From Comamonadaceae bacterium (GTDB taxonomy: Bacteria > Pseudomonadota > Gammaproteobacteria > Burkholderiales > Burkholderiaceae_C), in NCBI GenBank assembly GCA_947479935.1, contig CANKBG010000008.1, positions 20,251 to 84,250 on the forward strand: a stretch of 64,000 bases of DNA, in the 5' to 3' direction. Within the stretch, counting starts at the first letter, position 1, and every line of letters starts with the position of its first letter. Shown piece after piece: positions 1 to 8,900 of the stretch. The notes beneath the pieces are model-generated. The model did not search any database. It saw only the letters and a program-made list of their open reading frames with translations, and had not been told where the DNA came from. A program made the translations under genes and the position numbers.

Positions 1-560
1 CCACGCGCGATCCTCGAAAGATGCTTGAAGAAGCCCTGGTGGACTTGGCCTTGGGGTACTTCCCCGCCGTTCTGGCAGACCTGACGGCTAAAGCACAGTC
101 AGGCGAGGCGGTTGCGTTCGAGCATCATCGCTTGTATGACGGTGAATATGTGTGCATCATGCGTCGCGAGCATCCCTTGGCGCAAAAAAACATCAGCCTT
201 GAACAATTTTGCGATGCCCGACATTTGTTGGTGAGTTTCTCCGGTCGGCCTTACGGCTTCATTGACGAAGCCTTGGCATCCATTGGCAAACAACGCCGCG
301 TGGTCATGACCGTGAATCAATTTTTCACAGCAGGTCGTGTGGTTGTAAATTCAGACCTACTGACTGTTTTGCCCAAACACTTTGTGCACACAACCGGCAT
401 TGCCAAGGCGCTTTTCATGTGTGAGTTGCCATTTAAAGTGCCCACCTTGCATGTGGATGCTGTGTGGCACCGACGCAAACAGGCGCAAAGTGATCATGTG
501 TGGTTGAGAGAGATGCTGATCGACACTGCGCAGGATGTTTTCAAAAGGGCACGGCGCTGA
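1..560 (+). CDS. LysR-family transcriptional regulator, 5' end outside the window
   Basis: The reading frame is open from the first bases and ends with TGA at 558-560, so only the C-terminal part of the protein is present. The visible part reads as a LysR effector-binding domain: a segment of the type ALVDLALGYFP, followed by the YVCIMRREHPLA strand typical of that fold, and later the HLLVSFSG and LLTVLPKHF stretches. The ATG at 21 is internal, because the same frame continues upstream of it with the same type of sequence. The DNA-binding helix-turn-helix lies outside the window. The gene overlaps the start of the next gene by one base (TGATG), so the two are probably co-translated. The ligand cannot be told. 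Confidence 0.85.
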   Translation, partial: TRDPRKMLEEALVDLALGYFPAVLADLTAKAQSGEAVAFEHHRLYDGEYVCIMRREHPLAQKNISLEQFCDARHLLVSFSGRPYGFIDEALASIGKQRRVVMTVNQFFTAGRVVVNSDLLTVLPKHFVHTTGIAKALFMCELPFKVPTLHVDAVWHRRKQAQSDHVWLREMLIDTAQDVFKRARR

Positions 561-1387
561 TGAACATTCAACTTCTTTCAGACCTGCATCTTGAGACGCA
601 TCCGCACTTTGTGCCTGAGGTTGCCAAAGCAGCAGACCTTCTGATCTTGGCCGGCGATATCGGCTCTTATCAGCCGGGCTCTATGTTGTTTGACCAAGAG
701 GATTCTGATTTTGGATTGTCTCGATTCTCTCCGCGCAAAGATTTAGCGGCATGGCCTGTGCCGGTTTTTTTTGTGCCTGGCAACCATGAGTACGACGGCA
801 TGCCCTTTGAAGAGGCGCACGCAAGACTTCAAGAAACCTGCGCACGATTGGGCATCACTTGGCTCCATCAACGCGTCCAAATATTCATGGGCGTCCGCTT
901 TTTAGGCTGTACTTTGTGGAGTGATTTTGAAGCCTTGGTGCCCCTCAACGGGTCCCTCTCACAGCAACTCCAGGCGCGTGAAAAGGCTGAGCGTGCCGCT
1001 GATTTTTATTTGCGCAAAACAGGCACAAGCTTTCATGGCGCCCCTTTTTTATCAGCCGAGGTTCGGCGGCAAGCACTGGCGGATCAGGCCTGGTTAGCGC
1101 AAGCTTTGTCTGCGCCTTATAACGGGCCAACGGTTGTGGTGACTCACTTTGCACCGAGCTTGAAAAGCGCTGACCCTCGGTACGGTTTCACGCCCGGCAC
1201 CGCAGGGTTTTGCAATGCCTTAGACCATCTCTTGCCACACGCAACACTTTGGCTGCATGGCCATCTACATTGCGCACACGACTATGTGCACATGGGTTGT
1301 CGTGTGGTTGCCAACCCCTTGGGATATGTGCGTAAAAATGAACAGCAGGCATTTCAGCCACAAAAAACATTGAAAGTCTCTTCTTAA
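560..1387 (+). CDS. Calcineurin-like metallophosphoesterase
   Basis: This 275-residue protein carries the metal-binding motifs of calcineurin-like phosphoesterases in the expected order: SDLHLE at residues 7-12, GDIG around D33, GNHEYDG around N75-H76, a THFAPS histidine near 196, and HGHLH at 233-237. Such enzymes cleave phosphomono- or diesters with two metal ions; the natural substrate of this one is unknown. I chose the ATG at 560 because it overlaps the LysR stop and places the first motif at the usual distance from the N-terminus; a longer frame from 500 would run into the LysR gene. Its 3' end overlaps the convergent TetR gene by four bases. Confidence 0.9.
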   Translation: MNIQLLSDLHLETHPHFVPEVAKAADLLILAGDIGSYQPGSMLFDQEDSDFGLSRFSPRKDLAAWPVPVFFVPGNHEYDGMPFEEAHARLQETCARLGITWLHQRVQIFMGVRFLGCTLWSDFEALVPLNGSLSQQLQAREKAERAADFYLRKTGTSFHGAPFLSAEVRRQALADQAWLAQALSAPYNGPTVVVTHFAPSLKSADPRYGFTPGTAGFCNALDHLLPHATLWLHGHLHCAHDYVHMGCRVVANPLGYVRKNEQQAFQPQKTLKVSS

Positions 1388-2070
1388 GTTGAAGTTTCTG
1401 CTGGTCGCGCGCTCAATCCTGCAAAGCAGGTGGTCATGACCATCTCAATAATCTCTTCGTCTGTGTGTAACTCACTCATTTTCAAAAACTCAACCACCGG
1501 ATCGCAGGCTCGCGCGAAGAGGGTATACAGCACAGCAATGGGCGGCAGCGAAGCGTTAATGCGCCCTTCCTTTTGGGCTTGCATAATCCATGCACCCAAA
1601 ATATCACTCACCTTCATCAGACCATCCATGTAAGGACGGCTTGCCATGAGTGTGGCGCGCAAGCTGGAGTTCTGACTGGGCAAGGTGGGCATTTGTCCCG
1701 CCAGCTTAAGCTGCAAAGTCCAGCGCGTTGAGGCCATGAGTTTTCCCATCGGGCTGCTGACAGCAATGCCTGTGCTAGCGAGGCTGCCTTGTTCATTGCG
1801 CTCGGTGGGTTGATTCAACCCATCTAAAAATGCTTCTGCTTTTTGCATGGCCTGAACCATGGCGGCACAAGCCAGTGCTTCTTTGCTGCTGAAGTGCTTG
1901 TACAAACTTGCTTTGGCAATGCCAACTTCAGCGGCCACTTCATCAACCGTCATTGCATCAAAGCCTTTTTCCGAAAGCAATCGATTCACAGATGACGTGA
2001 TCGCCTGCTCACGGGCCTCCAACATCTGAGTTTTGAAGGTTTTTTTCACAGGCGGGGCTGCAGTGTTCAT
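1384..2070 (-). CDS. TetR/AcrR-family transcriptional regulator
   Basis: This 228-residue protein has an N-terminal TetR DNA-binding domain: helix LLSEKGFDAMTVDEVA, then the recognition region IAKASLYKHFSSKEAL around residues 41-66. The C-terminal part is a divergent ligand-binding domain and gives no ligand. It is divergent from the PhoD-like lipoprotein gene across a gap of about 150 bases, so that promoter region is its likeliest target. An operator-like sequence at 2102-2115 lies about 30 bases upstream of its start. The 3' end overlaps the convergent phosphoesterase gene by four bases. Confidence 0.88.
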   Translation of the reverse strand: MNTAAPPVKKTFKTQMLEAREQAITSSVNRLLSEKGFDAMTVDEVAAEVGIAKASLYKHFSSKEALACAAMVQAMQKAEAFLDGLNQPTERNEQGSLASTGIAVSSPMGKLMASTRWTLQLKLAGQMPTLPSQNSSLRATLMASRPYMDGLMKVSDILGAWIMQAQKEGRINASLPPIAVLYTLFARACDPVVEFLKMSELHTDEEIIEMVMTTCFAGLSARPAETST

Positions 2071-2101
2071 GGCGCTATTTTAGCGTTGGATGGCGTGATG
2101 T

Positions 2102-2115
2102 AAACTGTTTGGTCA
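2102..2115. promoter_or_regulatory. Operator-like sequence between tetR and phoD-like gene
   Basis: AAACTGTTTGGTCA sits between the divergent tetR and phosphatase genes. It matches AAACTGACCGGTCA, found upstream of the glutathione peroxidase gene at 34413-34426, in 11 of 14 positions. TetR proteins often bind their own divergent promoter. The resemblance is seen directly; binding is inference. Confidence 0.3.
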
Positions 2116-2220
2116 TAAAGTATCCGCTCAGTATATGCACAGGCTTTGCGTCTTGCTGGTGTCATACTGAATGAATCTATTTCAAAAAGTTTCACCGCTT
2201 TTAAAAGCTCAGGAGTGCAC

Positions 2221-3309
2221 GTGAACCGTCGAAATTTACTCAAAACAGGGCTTTACGGAACCTTTTGGGCGAGTCTGAGCGGCTGCGCGGAAATGGCGGG
2301 CGTAAGGGCTGACCTAGCCCCTTCAACTTCCATGCCGCCATGGCCCCAAGAAGTTCAAAAAATCATTTTTGGTTCTTGCATTGACCAAAACAAACCGCAA
2401 CCCATTTGGTCGCCCATCTTGGCAGAGAAGCCCGATCTTTTTATTTTCGGGGGGGACAATGTCTATGCCAGCAACCAGCCTTGGCAACTGAGCAATTTAG
2501 AAAATGCCTATGCGACGCAAGCCGCCCAAACTGGCTTTGCCCAATTACGCAAAAACGTGCCCCACATGGCCATTTGGGATGACCATGACATGGGCATGAA
2601 CGACGGTGGTGTTGAGTTCCCACACAAACAAGCAGCTAAATATGCTTTCATGGATTTTTGGGGTCTGCCAAAGGACGATCCCAGAAGAAGTCGAGACGCT
2701 CTATACCACGCACACATCTTGGGGCCTGCTGGCAAGCGAGTACAAGTTATTCTTCTAGACACTCGCTGGTTTAGATCACGTCTAAAAGTGACAGATCAGC
2801 GAGGCGCGCCTGGAAAAGAGCGCTACGTGCCCGACTTCGATTCTCAAAAAACCATGCTGGGCGAGACTCAATGGCACTGGCTTGAAGCTCAATTGCGGCA
2901 GCCTGCAGAAATCCGTTTGATTGTCTCAGGCGTTCAAGTCATCGTTGAAGGACATGGCTGGGAAGGATGGGGCAACTTTCCGCAAGAGCAAGACAAATTG
3001 CGCCAACTCATTCAGCGGACAGGGGCAAACGGTGTCGTACTTTTATCTGGCGATCGTCATATCGGCGCCATCTACAAAAGCACGCGAGGCAATGGCTATC
3101 CTTTGTATGAAATCACTTCCAGCGGCATGACGCACGCATGGTCTGATGCCAAGGAACAAGGTCCCAATAGGCTAGGCGAGTTGGTGACCCAAAACCACTT
3201 TGCCCTGATTGAAATGAACTGGTCTCAACAGCGTCTTCATTTGGGGTTTAAAAACACCCAAGGCGCATGGCTGAAACAGCAGACAATTTCGCTGGCTGAA
3301 TTGCAGTAA
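2221..3309 (+). CDS. PhoD-like alkaline phosphatase family lipoprotein
   Basis: The protein has the PhoD/metallophosphatase motifs IFGSCIDQN (near residue 50), FIFGGDNVY (near 75), WDDHDMGMND (119-128) and LLSGDRHIGA. Enzymes of this family hydrolyse phosphate esters or diesters outside the cytoplasm. I start it at GTG 2221 rather than the in-frame start at 2146, because AGGAG at 2211-2215 lies five bases upstream. That start gives an N-terminus of Arg-Arg, a hydrophobic run and a lipobox ending in Cys22 (LSGC), so the mature protein is probably a lipoprotein, perhaps Tat-exported. The length is 362 residues. The gene is divergent from a TetR regulator that may control it. Confidence 0.85.
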   Translation: MNRRNLLKTGLYGTFWASLSGCAEMAGVRADLAPSTSMPPWPQEVQKIIFGSCIDQNKPQPIWSPILAEKPDLFIFGGDNVYASNQPWQLSNLENAYATQAAQTGFAQLRKNVPHMAIWDDHDMGMNDGGVEFPHKQAAKYAFMDFWGLPKDDPRRSRDALYHAHILGPAGKRVQVILLDTRWFRSRLKVTDQRGAPGKERYVPDFDSQKTMLGETQWHWLEAQLRQPAEIRLIVSGVQVIVEGHGWEGWGNFPQEQDKLRQLIQRTGANGVVLLSGDRHIGAIYKSTRGNGYPLYEITSSGMTHAWSDAKEQGPNRLGELVTQNHFALIEMNWSQQRLHLGFKNTQGAWLKQQTISLAELQ

Positions 3310-3366
3310 AGACAAAGTGACTCACAAAGCCCGATAATCTATTTTTTGATTTTTGACTACTTCACC

Positions 3367-4350
3367 ATGCAAATCCCACCCATGATTCAAAGCGGCGCTG
3401 TTGCCTACGGTTTGGCCACCTTGGCCGCAGACGGTTCAGTGTTAGACACTTGGTACCCCGCACCCAAATTGACTGAAGGCCTCCAAGAAAACGGCACGCA
3501 CGTTTTAAGCGAAGCCGATGTTCGAATTCATTTGGGTGAGTCTTTCCTCAAGGCAGTGGGGCCTTGCGAATTGCGTGGCGTCAAAGTTGTGGCGGTTAAA
3601 ACCAGCATTGCCACTTTGGCAGAGCCCGCCAAAGACACTCACGATGTGTTTCTGCGATTGCATTTGCTCAGCCACCGTTTGGTGAAGCCCCATCAAGCCA
3701 ATTTGACCGGCATCTTTGGCATGTTGGCCAATTTGGCCTGGACATCCATGGGTCCGTGTCCTTTAGATCAATTGCAAGACGCTCGTTTGCGCGCACGCGC
3801 CGCGCGCGTGGTATTCGATGTCAAAGCCATCGACAAGTTTCCTTACATGACCGACTATGTGGTGCCCTCCGGCGTACGCATTGCCAACGTTGACCGCGTG
3901 CGTTTAGGGGCTCACTTGGCATCTGGCACCACCGTGATGCACGAAGGCTTTTGCAACTTCAACGCGGGCACCTTGGGCGCCTCCATGGTGGAAGGCCGCA
4001 TCAGCGCTGGCGTGTTGGTGGACGATCAAAGTGATGTAGGCGGTGGCGCATCCATCATGGGCACCTTATCGGGTGGCGGCAAAGAAGTGATTTCTATCGG
4101 CAAACGATGTTTGCTCGGTGCCAACTCAGGCATTGGCATTTCATTGGGCGATGACTGTGTGGTGGAAGCCGGTTGCTACGTCACAGGCGGCACGCGCGTC
4201 AAAATGCCCGATGGCAGTGTGGTGAAGGCGCGTGATTTGTCTGGCCGAAATGGTATTTTGTTCCGCCGCGATTCACAATCAGGCGCCGTCCAAGCCATTC
4301 CCCGCACCGAAAGCTGGGGCAGTTTGAATGCCGATTTGCACAAAAACTAA
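3367..4350 (+). CDS. dapD: Tetrahydrodipicolinate N-succinyltransferase, DapD of the longer type
   Basis: The enzyme transfers succinate from succinyl-CoA to tetrahydrodipicolinate in the lysine and diaminopimelate pathway. The C-terminal half shows the left-handed beta-helix hexapeptide pattern (for example GAHLASGTTVMHEGF, GRISAGVLVDDQSDVGGGASIMG, GKRCLLGANSGIGISLGD), and the N-terminal half matches the longer DapD form of about 320-345 residues known from Pseudomonas and actinobacteria rather than the 274-residue E. coli form. I chose ATG 3367 (327 residues); ATG 3382 is also possible, and the longer frame uses a TTG at 3346. No clear ribosome-binding site decides between them. A strong terminator follows at 4403-4435. 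Confidence 0.85.
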   Translation: MQIPPMIQSGAVAYGLATLAADGSVLDTWYPAPKLTEGLQENGTHVLSEADVRIHLGESFLKAVGPCELRGVKVVAVKTSIATLAEPAKDTHDVFLRLHLLSHRLVKPHQANLTGIFGMLANLAWTSMGPCPLDQLQDARLRARAARVVFDVKAIDKFPYMTDYVVPSGVRIANVDRVRLGAHLASGTTVMHEGFCNFNAGTLGASMVEGRISAGVLVDDQSDVGGGASIMGTLSGGGKEVISIGKRCLLGANSGIGISLGDDCVVEAGCYVTGGTRVKMPDGSVVKARDLSGRNGILFRRDSQSGAVQAIPRTESWGSLNADLHKN

Positions 4351-4402
4351 TTTGCCGGCCCGCGTTTGAAAACCCGCTGCGGTTTTCTATGGGTGCCTCG
4401 CT

Positions 4403-4435
4403 AAAAGCCAGTGTTGAAATGCACTGGCTTTTTTT
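4403..4435. terminator. Bidirectional intrinsic terminator between dapD and acetoacetyl-CoA synthetase
   Basis: A perfect 11-bp stem, AAAAGCCAGTG at 4403-4413 pairing with CACTGGCTTTT at 4422-4432, has an eight-base loop and a run of T residues to 4435. The A run on the left arm makes it work in both directions, which suits two convergent genes. The stop codon of the leftward gene lies inside the T run. Confidence 0.85.
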
Positions 4436-6641
4436 ACGAAGATTTGGCCAAATGCTTTTTCGCTAACTCAACGTACCAATCTAAACACGCTGGATTGGCC
4501 ATGGCGTCTTTGTTCACCACTTTTTCCAAGGCTTGTCCCAGCATTAATTTCTTAATGGGCAGCTCTTGTTTTTTACCAGACAAGGTGCGCGGAATTTCGG
4601 CAACTTGAAAAATTTCATTGGGCACAAAGCGTGGGCTCAATGCTGTTTTAATGGCATTGTTCAAATTGTTTTTGACATCGTTGTTCAATGTCAACCCTGG
4701 CCTTAAAACCACAAACAAGGGCATATAACTTTCACGGCCCAAATATTCCAAATCAACCACCATGCTGTCCATCACTTCAGGCAAGGCTTCCACAGCACTG
4801 TAAAGCTCACTGGTCCCCATTCGGAGGCCATGTCGGTTGATGGTGGCATCGCTACGGCCAAAAATAACGCAGCCTTCGCCGCCGTTTATGCCTTGATCGG
4901 CAGCGCCAATCCGGAGCCAATCCCCATGACGCCATACGCCGCCATATGAAGCATCGGTATCACCGCCGCCTGGCTTGCGGCCGTGCCCTGCGGGATACAT
5001 TTCAAAATAGCTGGCCAAATACCTCGCGTTGTTTTGATCGTTCCAAAAGTAAAGTGGCATGGAGGGAATGGGTTGTACGCACACCAACTCACCGACCTCA
5101 CCGAGGACGGGTTCACCCGCCTCATTCCAAGCCTCTACGGCGCACCCCAACAAACGACATTGCATCACGCCAGCCTCTTGAGGCAACTCACGATTGCCGC
5201 CAATGAAGGCGCCGCAAAAATCGGTACCGCCCGAAATATTGCACCACCAAATATCGCCATCGATTTCTCGATGGAGGTGTTCTGCGTTTGCGTACTTGGC
5301 TTTGAGTTGCCTAAATTGTTCATTGCCCCAATTCTGTGTGTCTGGAGAAAGCGGAGAACCTGTTGTACCCAATGAGCGCACGCGCGACAAATCACCACAC
5401 GCGGTCAGATCCAAGCCCGCTTTTTGGCAGTTTGCAAAAAATGCTGCACCTGCGCCAAAAAAAGTAACCTTGTTGTCAGCGGCAAAGCGCCACAACGTGC
5501 TCCAGTCAGGGTTGTCTTTGCTGCCGCCTGGGTTGCCGTCATAAATTACACACGTGGTGCCGTTCATCAAGCCGCCAACTTGTGCATTCCACATCACCCA
5601 ACCCGTTGAGCTATACCAATGAAAACGTTCACCCCAACTGTTGGGGTGATAACTGCAACCCACATCGTTGTGCAAAATTTTAAGGGCCAAGGCCACAATC
5701 ACTGTACCGCCGTGTCCATGGACAATGGGTTTTGGCAAGCCCGTGGTGCCGCTTGAATAAACAATCCATAACGGATGATCAAACGCCAAGGCCATGGGCA
5801 CAAAAGCATCAACTTCTGGGCCGTGTCTTGCCGTGGTTTGAGACAAGCGAACAGACGCAGCGACATCGTTGCTGGCCAAATCTGCAACGCCCAAGTTGTC
5901 ATGCATGATCACATGTTGCACGGTTGGCAGTGCATCCTTGAGTTCTTGCACCACCATCATTCGGTCGTAATCTTTGGCACCATAGGTCACGCCATCACAG
6001 GCAATCAAAACCTTCGGTTCAATTTGTTTGAACCGATCCAGCACAGCCATGGTCCCCATGTCGGGCGCGCAAATACTCCAGACCCCACCCACACTGATGG
6101 TGGCCAAGAACGCCACAATGGCTTCTGGAATATTCGGCAAGTACGCGGCCACTCTATCGCCCGGTTGAAGGCCTTGCTCTTTCAAATGCATCGCCATGGA
6201 GGCCACTTGGCGCCGCAATTCTGGCCATGATATTTCTTGATGCTGCCCCTTTTCGTTTTGGGCGATGAGCGCTGCAAATCCGGCGGCATGCGCTGCATCA
6301 ACATGCCTCAAGACTTGACTTGCATAATTGACTTGCGCACCTGGAAACCAAACACCGCCCGGCATGACATTTTTGGCCAAAACGGCCGTGTGGGGCGTAG
6401 GAGACTGAATATCAAAGTAGTCCCAAATACTTTGCCAAAACGTATCAAAGTCCGTGATGGACCATTGCCACAAGTCTTGGTACCGATCAAACGCAATACC
6501 ACGGTTTTGTTTCAGCCAGCTTTGATAAAGACGAATCTGCGGCACATACGCAAAAGGGGCTTGCGGCGCCACCTTCGGCAAATCGGCGACCGACAAAAGA
6601 TAAGGCGATAAAAGATTTGAAATTGGGGCGCTTGCGTTCAT
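4434..6641 (-). CDS. aacS: Acetoacetyl-CoA synthetase (acetoacetate-CoA ligase)
   Basis: This AMP-forming ligase activates acetoacetate with ATP and CoA, feeding ketone bodies and polyhydroxybutyrate breakdown products into acetyl-CoA. Visible motifs are the ATP loop YSSGTTGLPKPIVHG, the SGGTDFCGAFIGG turn, WRHGDW and RSDATINRHGLRMGTSELY of the hinge, and the catalytic-lysine region PRTLSGKKQELPIKKL near the C-terminus. At 735 residues it is longer than the roughly 650-670 usual for the family. The extra length seems to come from inserts before SGGTD and after the YFWND segment. It ends in the shared terminator with dapD. It is a single gene, with no CoA transferase next to it. Confidence 0.9.
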   Translation of the reverse strand: MNASAPISNLLSPYLLSVADLPKVAPQAPFAYVPQIRLYQSWLKQNRGIAFDRYQDLWQWSITDFDTFWQSIWDYFDIQSPTPHTAVLAKNVMPGGVWFPGAQVNYASQVLRHVDAAHAAGFAALIAQNEKGQHQEISWPELRRQVASMAMHLKEQGLQPGDRVAAYLPNIPEAIVAFLATISVGGVWSICAPDMGTMAVLDRFKQIEPKVLIACDGVTYGAKDYDRMMVVQELKDALPTVQHVIMHDNLGVADLASNDVAASVRLSQTTARHGPEVDAFVPMALAFDHPLWIVYSSGTTGLPKPIVHGHGGTVIVALALKILHNDVGCSYHPNSWGERFHWYSSTGWVMWNAQVGGLMNGTTCVIYDGNPGGSKDNPDWSTLWRFAADNKVTFFGAGAAFFANCQKAGLDLTACGDLSRVRSLGTTGSPLSPDTQNWGNEQFRQLKAKYANAEHLHREIDGDIWWCNISGGTDFCGAFIGGNRELPQEAGVMQCRLLGCAVEAWNEAGEPVLGEVGELVCVQPIPSMPLYFWNDQNNARYLASYFEMYPAGHGRKPGGGDTDASYGGVWRHGDWLRIGAADQGINGGEGCVIFGRSDATINRHGLRMGTSELYSAVEALPEVMDSMVVDLEYLGRESYMPLFVVLRPGLTLNNDVKNNLNNAIKTALSPRFVPNEIFQVAEIPRTLSGKKQELPIKKLMLGQALEKVVNKDAMANPACLDWYVELAKKHLAKSS

Positions 6642-6744
6642 GCCTCTAGCCTAGCTTGCGCGCCGCCGGCTGTCACCCTGAAAACCCCCAATGCTTGCGC
6701 GTAGGTGACACCCCCGCGTCTTAGCAGGGCTGCCGCTCTAGCCC

Positions 6745-7299
6745 TTATTTTTTCATCCGCTCACTCTTCCAGTAAACATCCGTTCCGCCGTCCATGCGGT
6801 TCAAGACCCGTGAAAGTACAAACATCAAGTCTGAAATACGGTTCAAGTATTGTCGTGGCGCAGCGTTCAGCGCCTCTTCATTGCCCAACGCCACAGTCGC
6901 ACGCTCTGCACGTCTGGCGACGGTTCTGCAAATGTGCGCCTGTGAGGCCGCGCGATTGCCAGCTGGCAAAATAAACTCCTCCAGTTTGGGCAGTTCATCG
7001 TTGTATTTTTCTAAGGCATGGTCCAGCACTTCGACGGCCTCCGCTTTGAGAAGCTCAAACCCTGGAATCGACAATTCGCCGCCCAAATTAAAAAGTTGGT
7101 GCTGCACCTCGACCAACAACGCGCGCACATCCTCAGGCATGGCCTCACACAAGAGCAGGCCTATGTGTGAATTCAACTCGTCTACATCGCCCATGGCATG
7201 CACGCGCAAACTGTTTTTAGACACGCGCTGGTTGTTTCCTAAACCCGTGGTGCCCTCGTCACCCGTTCTGGTTGCAATTTTTGTCAGTCGGTTACCCAT
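6745..7299 (-). CDS. ATP:cob(I)alamin adenosyltransferase, PduO type
   Basis: The enzyme makes adenosylcobalamin from reduced cobalamin and ATP. The sequence shows the PduO-type signature: N-terminal KIATRTGDEGTTGLGNNQRVSK, then GDVDELNSHIGL, and the late helix CRTVARRAERATVAL with NRISDLMFVLSR. I start at ATG 7299, giving 184 residues, the usual length for the family; an AGGGG lies upstream, and the in-frame extension to 7497 would overlap the divergent neighbour. It is divergent from an FAD-linked dehydrogenase with about 170 bases between the starts. No cobalamin riboswitch is evident there. Confidence 0.92.
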   Translation of the reverse strand: MGNRLTKIATRTGDEGTTGLGNNQRVSKNSLRVHAMGDVDELNSHIGLLLCEAMPEDVRALLVEVQHQLFNLGGELSIPGFELLKAEAVEVLDHALEKYNDELPKLEEFILPAGNRAASQAHICRTVARRAERATVALGNEEALNAAPRQYLNRISDLMFVLSRVLNRMDGGTDVYWKSERMKK

Positions 7300-7470
7300 G
7301 GTGTTTCCCCTGTGCTTTGTCGACAGCAAAAATGGTCGTCTCAGCGTAAACTCTGATTTTGACCCAGTTTGGGACCGTTTGGCCGACCATTTGCCAACGG
7401 CGCTCCGTACACTGGCTAGATTGCTTGTGTCATTTTGATATTGATCACCACTTGAATTTGGAGTCTCGCC

Positions 7471-8895
7471 ATGAACGCACCCGCCCACGCAGCCCACTTA
7501 GCGCCCGTTGTACAAGCTCGCCCCGTTCCACAAGTCTTCATTGACTCCCTAAAAGCACGCTTTGGCGAAAACTGCTCTACCGCGCTGGTCATCCGCGAAC
7601 AGCACGGCCGGGATGAGTCTGCTTTTGCCCCAGTCCCTCCTCCTTCCGCCGTGATCTTTGCCGAATCGACCCAAGATGTTTCAGATGCCGTGAAATTGGC
7701 CAGCGAGTTCAAAGTACCCGTCATTCCGTTTGGCGTGGGCTCGTCTTTAGAGGGCCATTTGCTCGCGGTGCAGGGCGGCATCAGTGTTGACCTGACGCGC
7801 ATGAACAAGGTTTTGTCCATCAATGCCGAAGATCTTACGGTCACGGTGCAACCTGGCGTCACACGCAAACAGTTGAACGAAGAGATCAAATCGACTGGTT
7901 TGTTTTTCCCCATCGATCCAGGCGCGGACGCCACGCTAGGCGGCATGAGCGCTACGCGGGCCAGTGGAACCAACGCCGTTCGCTACGGCACCATGCGCGA
8001 AAACGTCTTGGCCCTTGAAGTGGTCACCGCATCGGGTGAAATTATTCGAACCGGCACACGCGCCAAAAAATCAAGCGCCGGCTATGACCTGACACGTTTG
8101 TTTGTGGGCAGTGAGGGAACCTTGGGTGTAATCACAGAGGTGACGGTTCGTCTCTACCCTTTGCCCGAAGCCATTTCTGCCGCCATTTGTTCTTTCCCTA
8201 GCATTGCGGCTGCGGTTGAAACTGTTATTCAGGTCATTCAATTGGGCGTGCCCATTGCGCGTGTCGAGTTAATTGACCACAACAGCGTGCGCATGGTGAA
8301 CGCTTATGCCAAGTTAGGCTTGCGTGAAGAACCGATGCTCCTGATGGAGTTTCACGGCTCTCCTGCGGGCGTGAAGGAGCAAGCAGAAACGGTACAAGAA
8401 ATTGCCAGCGATCATGGCGGCAATGCTTTTGAGTGGGCCACCACCCCCGAAGAGCGCACGCGACTTTGGACGGCTCGCCACAACGCTTACTTTGCAGCAC
8501 TGCAAAGCAGGCCTGGGTGCCGGGCCATCAGCACAGACACCTGTGTACCCATCAGTAAATTAGCCGACTGCTTGTTGGACTCTGTGGCTGAAACAGAAGC
8601 CAGTGGCTTGCCCTACTTCTTGGTGGGGCATGTTGGCGATGGCAATTTTCACTTTGGCTATTTGATTGACCCCGAAATACCTCATGAGCGTGACGTGGCT
8701 GAAGAGCTGAATCACAAACTGGTCAGCCGCGCCCTTCGTTTGGGCGGCACCTGTACCGGCGAGCATGGCATTGGCTTGCACAAGATGGACTTCTTGGTGA
8801 CCGAAGCTGGCGAAGGCGCCGTCAACATGATGCGCACTTTGAAACGTGCGCTTGACCCTCACAACATCATGAATCCAGGAAAAATTTTTCGCTGA
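7471..8895 (+). CDS. FAD-binding oxidoreductase, D-lactate dehydrogenase / GlcD type
   Basis: This is a 474-residue flavoprotein of the vanillyl-alcohol oxidase superfamily. The FAD-binding part includes VIPFGVGSSLEGH, FPIDPGADATLGGMSATRASGTNAVRYGTMRENV and FVGSEGTLGVITEVTVRL. The C-terminal cap ends with the family motif GTCTGEHGIGLHKMDFL and DPHNIMNPGKIF. Such enzymes oxidise 2-hydroxy acids (D-lactate, glycolate) and pass electrons to cytochrome c or quinone. No glcE or glcF partner is adjacent, which favours a stand-alone D-lactate dehydrogenase of the cytochrome type. Its end is five bases from the convergent parB end. Confidence 0.88.
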   Translation: MNAPAHAAHLAPVVQARPVPQVFIDSLKARFGENCSTALVIREQHGRDESAFAPVPPPSAVIFAESTQDVSDAVKLASEFKVPVIPFGVGSSLEGHLLAVQGGISVDLTRMNKVLSINAEDLTVTVQPGVTRKQLNEEIKSTGLFFPIDPGADATLGGMSATRASGTNAVRYGTMRENVLALEVVTASGEIIRTGTRAKKSSAGYDLTRLFVGSEGTLGVITEVTVRLYPLPEAISAAICSFPSIAAAVETVIQVIQLGVPIARVELIDHNSVRMVNAYAKLGLREEPMLLMEFHGSPAGVKEQAETVQEIASDHGGNAFEWATTPEERTRLWTARHNAYFAALQSRPGCRAISTDTCVPISKLADCLLDSVAETEASGLPYFLVGHVGDGNFHFGYLIDPEIPHERDVAEELNHKLVSRALRLGGTCTGEHGIGLHKMDFLVTEAGEGAVNMMRTLKRALDPHNIMNPGKIFR

Positions 8896-8900
8896 TCTCT

